A stretch of 64,000 bases of DNA, from the NCBI GenBank assembly GCA_040839025.1, contig JBFPJN010000004.1:1-64000 (forward strand), given 5' to 3'. The notes below the pieces were generated by a model, which made no database searches, had not been told where the DNA came from, and saw nothing but the letters and a program-made list of their open reading frames with translations. A program made the position numbers and the translations under genes. The DNA comes from Alphaproteobacteria bacterium LSUCC0719 (GTDB lineage Bacteria; Pseudomonadota; Alphaproteobacteria; Puniceispirillales; Puniceispirillaceae). Below, piece after piece: positions 55,336-63,283 of this stretch (within the stretch, counting starts at the first letter, position 1; each line of letters opens with the position of its first letter).

Positions 55336-56025
55336 ATGGACGAAAAAAACCTTGTCGATTTCCTGTTCACCGAAACCGCCGATCTGCGGAGCTACAGTGA
55401 TTCCTTTGAATCGCGGGCACGGGACCGCTTTGTCAGCTATGTCAAGGAGCTGAAGGATCTGGGTTCGCATGACGAATACCGGACCATGCTTCATGCGGAC
55501 CGTGTCATGCTGGAAAATAAAAGCCGCCGTCTTCTGGACTATATCGAGGTGTCGGCCTTTATGGACCGGCTTGAAATCATCTCGCTGAACCAGGAAGTGA
55601 CGCGACAGCTGATCGAGATTATCAGGAACGACAAGGGCTTTGAGACGGTGCATCACGACCCGGCGGCAAGCAAGGTGACAGTGCCGTTGCCGCCATTGTC
55701 GACGAACGCCATGCTGGAACTGAAATCGACCACGATTGCCAAACAACAGCAGCTGGAAAAGACATTGTTCGGTGTGAAAAGCCAGACCGGACAGCAGATC
55801 AGGGCCGGCATCGAGCGCGAATATATCTTCCAGCCCGACGCGGCCAAGGTTTCCAAGGAAATCGACCAGATCATCGCGCATTACCTGACCTATTCGAAGA
55901 TCTTCTCGATCGCCAAGCAGGAACTGATCATGGGGAACTTCAAGCCTAAAACGCCCGAGGATGAGGAACTCTACCCCCGCATCGGACCGGCAAAGGCACT
56001 GCTCGAGGCAACCTCCGAGGCCTGA
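55336..56025 (+). CDS. Hypothetical protein, family not recognised
   Basis: ATG at 55336 encodes 229 residues beginning MDEKNLVDFLFTETADLRSY. The protein is rich in charged helices, with no signal peptide or membrane segment. Segments such as LDYIEVSAFMDRLEIISLNQEV and QRQIRAGIE-like QQIRAGIEREYIFQPDAAKV suggest a helical cytoplasmic protein. Codon use is normal for this genome, which supports a real gene. It converges on the dioxygenase-like gene. Another ATG at 55321 is in frame. Confidence 0.7.
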   Translation: MDEKNLVDFLFTETADLRSYSDSFESRARDRFVSYVKELKDLGSHDEYRTMLHADRVMLENKSRRLLDYIEVSAFMDRLEIISLNQEVTRQLIEIIRNDKGFETVHHDPAASKVTVPLPPLSTNAMLELKSTTIAKQQQLEKTLFGVKSQTGQQIRAGIEREYIFQPDAAKVSKEIDQIIAHYLTYSKIFSIAKQELIMGNFKPKTPEDEELYPRIGPAKALLEATSEA

Positions 56026-56096
56026 AGGCCGCCAGCAAAGCGCTGCAGACCCACACCGCACCGAAAACAACGCCAAACCGACGCGGCAAATCAGTC

Positions 56097-56471
56097 CTAT
56101 ATCTGGTCTTCGCCGCCAAACAGCGACAATTTCAACGGTCGCACCGCCCCCATCCAGATGGCGTGGTCACGGTGGTCGCGAAGTTCCGACGCCCTGTCCT
56201 CGCCGGTGTTTGGATGGGTGAAAATGGTCAGGCCATTGCGCCTTACCGCCAGAAACGCCATCACATCGGCAAACAGATCATGCGGATATTCCAGCTGGAT
56301 GCTGAAATCGGGATGCGGGCCGACCGGCTTGTGATGCCATCTGCCATAGGTAATTGGCGCCGCATCGCCAAAGGCGCGCTGCAATCCGGCCACAAGCATC
56401 TCGGCCCCGGAATGGCTGTCGGCGTCGAAATAGATGTGGCTATGCCAGCTTGTCGGCGTGCGGTCAGCCAT
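56097..56471 (-). CDS. DOPA 4,5-dioxygenase-family protein
   Basis: The 124-residue protein begins WHSHIYFDADSHSGAEML and contains GPHPDFSIQLEYP, the His-rich signature of the small DOPA 4,5-extradiol dioxygenase family (Pfam 08883). Histidines 10, 12 and 20 and that in GPHPD are candidate iron ligands. Substrate is unknown. Its ATG lies eight bases inside the upstream aldehyde dehydrogenase gene, so the two are coupled. Confidence 0.88.
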   Translation of the reverse strand: MADRTPTSWHSHIYFDADSHSGAEMLVAGLQRAFGDAAPITYGRWHHKPVGPHPDFSIQLEYPHDLFADVMAFLAVRRNGLTIFTHPNTGEDRASELRDHRDHAIWMGAVRPLKLSLFGGEDQI

Positions 56472-57978
56472 CGACACCCTCTTCCGGCTGCCTGTCCGAA
56501 AGGTCAACCCAGATCGTCTTGATCTCGCAATATTGGTCGTGCGCGTGAAGGCCGTTGTCACGGCCACCAAATCCAGATTGCCTGTAGCCGCCGAAGGGCG
56601 TGGTAAGATCGCCTTCGCCATAGCAGTTCACAGTCACCGTTCCGGCACGAATGGCCCGCGCCGCCCGCAGCGCCCGTGCCGCATTCGCCGTGAACACCGA
56701 GGCGGCAAGCCCGTAAACACTGTCATTGGCGATGGCAATGGCTTCATCAAGACTTTTGACCGTAATCACCGACAGGACGGGCCCGAAAATTTCCTCGGTG
56801 GCCAGCGCACTGTCCGGCGCGACCCGGTCAAGGATTGTCGGGCTGACAAAATTGCCCTCGACCTCACCACCGACGAGCTTTGTCACATCCTTGCCGGCAG
56901 CGGCAAGATAACCGCTGACCTTGGCGCAATGGTCACCATCGATCAGGCAGCCAAGATGGTTTGTCGGGTCCAGCGGGTCGCCCATCCGCCAGTCGCGCAC
57001 CCTGGCCAGAAGCTTTGGCAACAGGGCGTCGCGGACATCCTCATGAACAATCAGGCGCGACGTGGCCGAACAATTCTCGCCCATGTTCCAGAAAGCGCCA
57101 TTCGCCAGATGTTCGGCGACAAGGTCCAGATTTTCGGCATCATCCATGACAATGGCCGGGTTCTTGCCACCACATTCCAGAACCACCTTCTTCAGATTGG
57201 AATCGGCGGCATAGCGCAGGAAGCGTCGTCCGGTCTCGGTTGATCCGGTAAAGGACACCATATCGACATCCGGGTGAAGGCCTATCGGCGCACCTGCGTC
57301 CGGGCCGGTTCCGGTAACGACATTCAGCACCCCGTTCGGCACTCCGGCCTCCATCGCCAGTTCGGCAACACGAAGCGCCGTCAGCGAGGTCTGTTCCGCC
57401 GGCTTGACGATCACCGAACAGCCAGCCGCCAGGGCCGGCCCGATTTTCCACGCCATCATCAAAAGCGGGAAATTCCAGGGGAGGATGGCCCCGACAACGC
57501 CGATCGGTTCGCGCACGACAAGCGCCAGCGCGTCCTCGCCAACCGGTGCCGTCTGGTCATACAGCTTGTCGATCGCCTCGGCATGCCAGATCAGCGTATT
57601 GATGGTTTCGGGAAGGTCGATTTCGGCGCAATCGCGGACAGGCTTTCCGGAATCAAGCGATTCAAGAACCGCAAGTTCATGCCGGTTGCGGCGGATCAGC
57701 TTTGCCAGCCGGATCAATACCTGCTTGCGCGCGGACGGATGCAGGCAGCGCCAGCGCCCCTCGTCAAACGCCTCACGGGCCTTGCCGACAGCGAAATCGA
57801 CATCCGTTGCATCACAGGCCGCCACCGCGGCCAGCACCTCGCCCGTTGCCGGATTTATGGTGTCAAAGGTGGCACCGCTGCCGGCGCGCCGGAATGCCCC
57901 ATCGACAAAGGCGGTGGTCGGGGGTGTCAGCCCGGCGGCGATGGTACGGTATTCATCATGGGTCAGCAGCTCGGACAT
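56464..57978 (-). CDS. NAD(P)-dependent aldehyde dehydrogenase, PuuC-like
   Basis: The 504-residue enzyme shows the cofactor region ILPWNFPLLMMAWKIGPALAAG, FTGSTETGRRF, the general base in LECGGKNP and the nucleophile in NMGENCSATSR. The segment HAEAIDKLYDQTAPVGED and the end HAHDQYCEIKTIWVDL resemble PuuC-type gamma-glutamyl-aminobutyraldehyde dehydrogenases. The usual GQ before the cysteine is GE here. The substrate is not fixed by sequence. The start overlaps the dapA-like stop by one base. Confidence 0.92.
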   Translation of the reverse strand: MSELLTHDEYRTIAAGLTPPTTAFVDGAFRRAGSGATFDTINPATGEVLAAVAACDATDVDFAVGKAREAFDEGRWRCLHPSARKQVLIRLAKLIRRNRHELAVLESLDSGKPVRDCAEIDLPETINTLIWHAEAIDKLYDQTAPVGEDALALVVREPIGVVGAILPWNFPLLMMAWKIGPALAAGCSVIVKPAEQTSLTALRVAELAMEAGVPNGVLNVVTGTGPDAGAPIGLHPDVDMVSFTGSTETGRRFLRYAADSNLKKVVLECGGKNPAIVMDDAENLDLVAEHLANGAFWNMGENCSATSRLIVHEDVRDALLPKLLARVRDWRMGDPLDPTNHLGCLIDGDHCAKVSGYLAAAGKDVTKLVGGEVEGNFVSPTILDRVAPDSALATEEIFGPVLSVITVKSLDEAIAIANDSVYGLAASVFTANAARALRAARAIRAGTVTVNCYGEGDLTTPFGGYRQSGFGGRDNGLHAHDQYCEIKTIWVDLSDRQPEEGVDG

Positions 57979-58904
57979 CAGATGCCTCCTCTGGCGTCTT
58001 GCGCCTCATTCATCAGCCCGTCGATGGTACGGTTCATCACCGCAATCACCTGCGCCAGGCTGCGTTTTTCATCCTTGTTCAGATCGCGCAGGGGTGCCCG
58101 CGGCGGGCCGGCGGGCAGCCCGCGAACAGCACAGCCATATTTGATGCACTGCAGAAACTTGCCGCCCTGTTCCAGGGTGCGCATCAGTGGCAGCATGGCC
58201 GACATGATGCGCCGGCCACGCGCAAAATTCCCCTCGACAACACAGGTCTGCCACAGCGCCAGATGCGCCTCGGGCGCAAAGTTCGACCCGGCGCAGACCC
58301 ATGATTGCGACCCCCAGGCAAAGAATTCCAGCGCCTGATCATCCATCCCACAGCTCATCTGGATATGGGGATAGTCGCGGGCCAGCATGTGAACCCTGTT
58401 GATGTCACCCGAGCTTTCCTTGATGGCACAGAAATTGGGGCTGCGGCCGACGCGATCGAGATATTCCCCGCTCATCTCGGCGGCCATCCGGCCCGGATAA
58501 TTATACAGCATGATCGGCAGGTTCGCCGCGCGGTCGATGGCCAGCGCATGAAGCGCGTTCTCGCGCGGGGTCGGCTGGGCATAGGGCGGCGTTGTCACCA
58601 GCAGCGCGTCATAGCCCATATCGCGAATGGCCACAGCCAGATCCACGGATTCTTCGGTTCTGACAGCGCCTGTACCGCCAATCAGCGCAACCCGGCCAGC
58701 CACGATGTCCTTTGCCCGGCGAAGCGTTTCAAGGCGCTCCTCGGTTGAATGCGCGTAATATTCACCCGTCGTGCCACCAATCACGATCCCGTGGACACCG
58801 GTTGCGATTAGATGTTCGAGGATGGCGGCAAAGCCATCCCAGTCGATCGACATATCGGGCGCCAGCGGTGTGATTGCGGGTGTGTAGATACCCCTGAATT
58901 CCAT
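57978..58904 (-). CDS. Dihydrodipicolinate synthase (DapA)-family aldolase or dehydratase
   Basis: The 308-residue TIM-barrel protein has GGTTGEYYAHSTEE, the Tyr in MLYNYPGRM and the Schiff-base lysine in CAIKESSGD. The family includes lysine-pathway DapA and many catabolic lyases. The C-terminal region and the operon with an aldehyde dehydrogenase favour a catabolic lyase that yields a semialdehyde or aldehyde. The start MEFRGIYTPAITPL at 58904 has GGAGACAT upstream. Confidence 0.92.
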   Translation of the reverse strand: MEFRGIYTPAITPLAPDMSIDWDGFAAILEHLIATGVHGIVIGGTTGEYYAHSTEERLETLRRAKDIVAGRVALIGGTGAVRTEESVDLAVAIRDMGYDALLVTTPPYAQPTPRENALHALAIDRAANLPIMLYNYPGRMAAEMSGEYLDRVGRSPNFCAIKESSGDINRVHMLARDYPHIQMSCGMDDQALEFFAWGSQSWVCAGSNFAPEAHLALWQTCVVEGNFARGRRIMSAMLPLMRTLEQGGKFLQCIKYGCAVRGLPAGPPRAPLRDLNKDEKRSLAQVIAVMNRTIDGLMNEAQDARGGI

Positions 58905-58936
58905 TCGTCCGATGTCTCCTTGCAGGCGTGATTGCC

Positions 58937-58969
58937 GGCCCTGAAATGTGGCCCTGAAATATGGCCCTC
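58937..58969. repeat. 13-base tandem repeat before the dapA-like gene
   Basis: GGCCCTGAAATGT (58937-58949), GGCCCTGAAATAT (58950-58962) and a partial GGCCCTC are consecutive in the spacer between the HAD-family and dapA-like genes. Confidence 0.85.
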
Positions 58970-58975
58970 TGCAGG

Positions 58976-59722
58976 CTATCGCATAACGCCGCGCCGGACC
59001 AGCAGGTCTGGAAGGTCTGTCAGCCTTGGAATCACGTTCTCGACCTTCACATCCTCGTGTGGACGATATTGTGGATCGTCGGCGATGCAAATGAAATCGG
59101 CGACGCGGGCATTCACCGCGGCACCGAAATCGGCCCCGGTATCGCCGATCATCAGCGCCCGTGACGGGTCGGTGCCGTGAACGGAAAGGCAATGCAGCAA
59201 CCCATGCGGTTCCGGTTTGCCGCCATGCCCTGAATCAGCGCCGATGATGGGATGAAACAGCGACTCGATTCCCAGCTCGCCCAGGCTCCGGCGGGCCGAT
59301 TCCTCGCTGTCATTTGTCAGGATGGCAAGCTGGAACCCAAAATCCGCAAGTGCCTTCAGCGGCGTCACCACATCGCCCTTCGGCACCGTATTGCCGTGGA
59401 CATGGTCATTGACCAGCCGCCCGACCTCCAGATGATAGTTTTCGTCATTCTGCAGATCGATGGAACCCGGTGGCATAAGCGACTGCCAGACCGCCCTGAT
59501 TTCGGTCAGTGACCCCATTGCGAACAGCCCCATCGGATCGATATGGCCGCTTGCCTCGTCCACCCCCACGGCGGCCAGCAGCCCTGTGCGGGTCACGGCA
59601 CTCTGACTGGTCGCCGGGATCCGGCTCAAAGTGTAATCAACCAGCTTTTCAACAACGGGAAACCAGGTTTCAACGAGGTCCAGAATGACCCCGTCCTTGT
59701 CAAAGACGAGCGATTGAATCAT
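58976..59722 (-). CDS. HAD-superfamily phosphatase, phosphoglycolate-phosphatase-like
   Basis: The 248-residue protein begins LVFDKDGVILDLVETWFPV, with the nucleophilic Asp and the acid/base Asp. LAILTNDSEESARRSL and the acidic pair in MIGDTGADFGAA complete the HAD motifs. The cap is of the C1 helical type. The substrate is unknown; phosphoglycolate or another small phospho-acid is typical. It is in the minus-strand cluster with the dapA-like gene. Confidence 0.9.
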   Translation of the reverse strand: MIQSLVFDKDGVILDLVETWFPVVEKLVDYTLSRIPATSQSAVTRTGLLAAVGVDEASGHIDPMGLFAMGSLTEIRAVWQSLMPPGSIDLQNDENYHLEVGRLVNDHVHGNTVPKGDVVTPLKALADFGFQLAILTNDSEESARRSLGELGIESLFHPIIGADSGHGGKPEPHGLLHCLSVHGTDPSRALMIGDTGADFGAAVNARVADFICIADDPQYRPHEDVKVENVIPRLTDLPDLLVRRGVMR

Positions 59723-59752
59723 GGAAGGAAGGCTCCTGTCGGGTGGTGAATA

Positions 59753-60373
59753 TCAGCTGTCAGCAGGACGTTTGTGGCTGCGGGTTACGGCATCAACGCT
59801 CGGATGCCCGCGCATCTGGTCGATGAAGCTGGCAAGCCGCGGTCGCCCGGCCAGCATGCGCTCGCGGTCCGGGGTCCATCCGGTCATCATGAACAGATAG
59901 AAATCGGCCGCCAGTGGCGCCGCGCCGCCAAGGAAAGGGTCAAGCTGGCTTTCCAGATAGTCCCACCACCTGTCAGCATCGGCAATTGCCATGTCACGGA
60001 CGCCGTCAAACATCTCCTCGGGAGCGTAATAATAGGTGTGATGATACCGGTGCATCGCCGGATACAGGCTTGTCGCCATGACCGACAGATGCTGCCACAT
60101 CAGATCGCGCTCGGCCGTGCCGGCCGGTGGAGCCAGCGTTGGAAACATTTCAACCAGATGAATGAAAATGGCGACCGTCTCGATGATATTCCGGCCATCC
60201 GGAAGCACCAGCACAGGCACTCGCGCCAGCGGATTTATGGCAATGAAGTCCTCCGACTTGCTGGCTGTGCGCGAGACATGAATGAAATCATAATCCATGC
60301 CGGCCTCACGAAGCAGGCATTCAACAAAAAAGGATCCGGTCACCGACCGGCCCATTACCTTGTAGCCGGCCAT
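59753..60373 (-). CDS. Glutathione S-transferase-family protein
   Basis: The 206-residue protein has a thioredoxin-like N-terminal domain (VPVLVLPDGRNIIETVAIFIHL) and a helical C-terminal domain (PLAADFYLFMMTGW). The gamma-glutamyl-binding ES pair appears as ET. It is the first gene of the minus-strand cluster, opposite the LysR gene, which is consistent with control by that regulator. Confidence 0.9.
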   Translation of the reverse strand: MAGYKVMGRSVTGSFFVECLLREAGMDYDFIHVSRTASKSEDFIAINPLARVPVLVLPDGRNIIETVAIFIHLVEMFPTLAPPAGTAERDLMWQHLSVMATSLYPAMHRYHHTYYYAPEEMFDGVRDMAIADADRWWDYLESQLDPFLGGAAPLAADFYLFMMTGWTPDRERMLAGRPRLASFIDQMRGHPSVDAVTRSHKRPADS

Positions 60374-60515
60374 GATCCACCTCCTGCGCGATGTCGGGTT
60401 GCCGCCTTTGTCACTGGCAGAGTGCCATGCTGCCAGCGTTGGCGCCAGCCCTCGAAAACCGATAGTCTGGCGTTATTTGCTTCACCTTTCTCATCAGCTT
60501 TTGATATGGTGCGAC

Positions 60516-61427
60516 ATGCGTTCCGTCGACCCCCGCCATCTTCTGCAGTTTCACGAGATTATCCGCACAGGGTCCTTTACCCGCGCCGCCGGTACGCTTG
60601 GTCTGACACAGCCGGCATTGACCCGTAACATGAAGCTGATGGAAGGGCGACTGGGGTTCGAGTTGATGGTGCGCTCGCGCCAGGGGATCATCCCGACAAC
60701 GCTTGGCGCACGGATCCTTGAAGAAGCCAATGCCATCGTTCTGGCGGAACGCCGGATCAGCGCGCTGACAGATACATTGAAGCGCGGTTACGAAGCCGAA
60801 TTGCGGGTTGGATGCACACCGACACTGAGCCTCCATGCCCTTGCCCAGCCTGTTGCCGATTTCGCACGCGACAATCCGGCCATTCGGCTGGATATGCGGC
60901 AGGCGCATAGCGGTCTTCTTGCCGAGATGCTTCGCGATGGGATGGTGGATGTGGTGCTGGGTCCGCCCGAGATCGCCTCGCAGGTGCCGGCAAGCCTGGT
61001 CACACCGTTGTTTGACAGTCAGGTTGTGATACTTGCCTCGCGCTATCACCCGCTTGCCGGGCGCAGCCTTGTCACCACCGAGGATCTGGACAATGCACGG
61101 TGGGCCTTGCATCAGCCCGGCACGGGGATCAGGGACGCGACGGACAGGTTGCTGCGCAAGCTTGGTGTCAGTGACGCGCTGCAGGCAAATGAACTGCCGT
61201 CCAACATGATCCTGTCGCTGCTGAGGCTTGGCGATCATCTTGCGGCGGTGCCGCGCTATGTGCTGAAGAATACCAATCTGGCGGGTGAGCTTGTGCAGAT
61301 TGCCGGGGATGTGCCACCTGTGGTGCTTGGCCATGCCGCGATCAGAAGCGAACGCGTGGCATCGGCGGCGGTCGACCGTTTCATTGCCAGCATGCACAGC
61401 CAGCTGGCCGGATTTGACGCTGTCTGA
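60516..61427 (+). CDS. LysR-family transcriptional regulator
   Basis: The N-terminal helix-turn-helix is clear: HLLQFHEIIRTGSFTRAAGTLGLTQPALTRNMKLME. The effector domain follows (LRVGCTPTLSLHALAQPVADF; DVVLGPPEIASQ). Length is 303 residues from ATG 60516. The gene is divergent from the GST gene with a 142-base spacer, the classic LysR arrangement, so the GST-to-dioxygenase cluster is its likely target. Confidence 0.94.
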   Translation: MRSVDPRHLLQFHEIIRTGSFTRAAGTLGLTQPALTRNMKLMEGRLGFELMVRSRQGIIPTTLGARILEEANAIVLAERRISALTDTLKRGYEAELRVGCTPTLSLHALAQPVADFARDNPAIRLDMRQAHSGLLAEMLRDGMVDVVLGPPEIASQVPASLVTPLFDSQVVILASRYHPLAGRSLVTTEDLDNARWALHQPGTGIRDATDRLLRKLGVSDALQANELPSNMILSLLRLGDHLAAVPRYVLKNTNLAGELVQIAGDVPPVVLGHAAIRSERVASAAVDRFIASMHSQLAGFDAV

Positions 61428-61479
61428 CAGGCCTTATGCGGCTATCCGCCGGCGCCGCATGCCGACCTGAAACACGGGA

Positions 61480-61794
61480 TCAGGACTTGCGACCGATGGT
61501 ACCGGACACTTCGGCGCCAAGCTCGATGACCAGAGCGTTGCTTTTCAGGTCACCATCAATGACTGCGGTGGACCCCACCGTCAGCTCATCAGTGACAAGC
61601 TTGCCGTTGAAATTCCCGGACAGTTCGACGCGCCTTGCATTGATCTGCCCGTTGAACACGCCGGTCGGGTCCAGAATGACCTCCACGGCATTCAATTCCC
61701 CGGTAAAATGGCCAGCAATCAGGACCGGAGCCTCGCCCGCGTCCAGCTTGCCCTCCATCACCATGCCTTCGATAATCGTCGTTGCTGTACTCAT
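61480..61794 (-). CDS. Bactofilin (polymer-forming cytoskeletal protein)
   Basis: The 104-residue protein is a short beta-helix of the DUF583/bactofilin type: DAGEAPVLIAGHFTGELNAVEVILDPTGVFNGQINARRVELSG. Such proteins polymerise without nucleotide and act as scaffolds in cell shape and wall growth. It is the third of three consecutive bactofilin genes. Confidence 0.9.
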   Translation of the reverse strand: MSTATTIIEGMVMEGKLDAGEAPVLIAGHFTGELNAVEVILDPTGVFNGQINARRVELSGNFNGKLVTDELTVGSTAVIDGDLKSNALVIELGAEVSGTIGRKS

Positions 61795-61926
61795 GTCCTT
61801 GTGTCCTTCGCTTGGGTTCCGGCCGATATCGCCAACCTGACCCTCTCTATCTGCGCTCGACCTGCTTCGCGTGCCGTCCGGATATTCAACCTGAACCTGC
61901 CGGACCGCCGCGCCAGACCAGAATGA

Positions 61927-62301
61927 TTACTCTTCGGCGACATCCTCTGCCGGTGCCGCCTCTTCAACCGGGGCAACTGCCGGCTCCTGCCAGTTATGAA
62001 CAACCCGGCAGTTCAGCGCCGCGCCGCGGTCCATCTGCAGGCTCTGATAGTGAATTTCACCAGCAATCTGTGCCGTTTCGGTGGCCCAGATGCTGCCGGC
62101 CTGCATGATGCCGTCATACGACCCGCCGATCACGACAAGGTCGCTTGTCACCTGTCCGGTAAACTTTCCCGTCGCTGCGATCGACAGTTTTTCAGCTGTC
62201 AAATCAGCCTCGACGGTGCCTTCGATCTCGATCGACTTGATGTTCGAAATGGTTCCGACGAACTTGGCATCGGCCCCGATGATCGCTCTGCTCCTGTCCA
62301 T
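61927..62301 (-). CDS. Bactofilin (polymer-forming cytoskeletal protein)
   Basis: From ATG 62301 (GGGAGAC upstream) the 124-residue protein shows DAKFVGTISNIKSIEIEGTVEADLTAEKL and ATGKFTGQVTSDLVVIGGSYDG, regular beta-helix repeats of bactofilins. The tail is rich in Ala, Pro and Glu. The middle gene of the trio. Confidence 0.92.
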   Translation of the reverse strand: MDRSRAIIGADAKFVGTISNIKSIEIEGTVEADLTAEKLSIAATGKFTGQVTSDLVVIGGSYDGIMQAGSIWATETAQIAGEIHYQSLQMDRGAALNCRVVHNWQEPAVAPVEEAAPAEDVAEE

Positions 62302-62388
62302 ATCTGTCTCCCTTCTTGCCAGGCCATGACCAGCCAGGCGATAGCCCTGTAAATTCATTCAGCCAATGCTGGCCCCGTTTATTCGGTG

Positions 62389-62736
62389 CTAACGGCGGCG
62401 CTTGCGGAACTTGGCCGTCACATGCGCGCCATTCTCGACCTCGATACCCCTTGTCTTGATGACCCCGTCAAAGACGCCCGTATTGGTGATGCGCAGCGTG
62501 TCGGCATTGACCTCGCCATTCACCTTTCCGGAAACAATCGTTTCCTCTGCCTCGATCGTGCCAGTCAGGACGGCCCTGTCTTCAACAATCAGATTTCGAC
62601 ATTTGATTTCGCCGTCCACGCTACCGGCCAGAACAATGTCGCCAACCGATGTCACGCTGCCGGTGATTCGCATGTCCGTGTCGATCAGCGATGCTTCGCC
62701 AGCAGCAGGACCGTTCTTTTTGTCACGGTCAAACAT
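62389..62736 (-). CDS. Bactofilin (polymer-forming cytoskeletal protein)
   Basis: The 115-residue protein shows DMRITGSVTSVGDIVLAGSVDGEIKCRNLIVEDRAVLTGTIEAEE, a canonical bactofilin beta-helix, and ends in a basic FRKRRR tail that may contact nucleic acid or membrane. First gene of the trio; it diverges from the membrane-protein genes at 62918 onward. Confidence 0.93.
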   Translation of the reverse strand: MFDRDKKNGPAAGEASLIDTDMRITGSVTSVGDIVLAGSVDGEIKCRNLIVEDRAVLTGTIEAEETIVSGKVNGEVNADTLRITNTGVFDGVIKTRGIEVENGAHVTAKFRKRRR

Positions 62737-62917
62737 GGCATCCTCCTGTAATCACGTCGAAAAAAAATCTGACCATATTTCTTCACCAAATCACTAATGG
62801 AAAGGTAACAAAATTCGCATATTGTCGTTAACGGATTTGTAAGATCTTTTCCGACCTTTGCCTATCTCGGTAAACGACGGATCGGATAAAAAGTTAAATG
62901 AAATCCGGAATTCGCTG

Positions 62918-63280
62918 ATGGCTGAAGATGTAATCGACATTCGCAAACGTATCGAGGACATGCGCAACGAGGTCTCATCGGCGCTGACCGATGAGCAGAG
63001 CGTGGTTATTCCGTCCCAGCCAGCCGGCGAGATTGCCGAGTTTTCGGTGCCGGGGGTTACGGTGGCATCGGCAGCGGTGGCGCAGGAAGTCGTAACAGCC
63101 GCGCCGGATGCGGAAACGATGCGGCGGACAAAAAGCGCACTTGACGATGCGCTGCAATTGCCGTCTTTCCAGTTGCATGTCCGCAACCAGAGCATCAACA
63201 AGCTGCTGCTGTTCCTCGTCGCCTCGCAGCTTGCGACCAATGTCTGTCTGATTGCCATCATCTGGCTAAAGCTTGGATAG
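62918..63280 (+). CDS. Small protein with a C-terminal membrane anchor
   Basis: The 120-residue protein begins MAEDVIDIRKRIEDMRNEV, has a Val/Ala-rich middle, and ends with a hydrophobic helix (LLLFLVASQLATNVCLIAIIWL). It is therefore probably tail-anchored in the inner membrane. No family is recognised. It is three bases upstream of the next gene and opposite the bactofilins, so a shared morphogenetic role is plausible. Confidence 0.65.
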   Translation: MAEDVIDIRKRIEDMRNEVSSALTDEQSVVIPSQPAGEIAEFSVPGVTVASAAVAQEVVTAAPDAETMRRTKSALDDALQLPSFQLHVRNQSINKLLLFLVASQLATNVCLIAIIWLKLG

Positions 63281-63283
63281 GTA

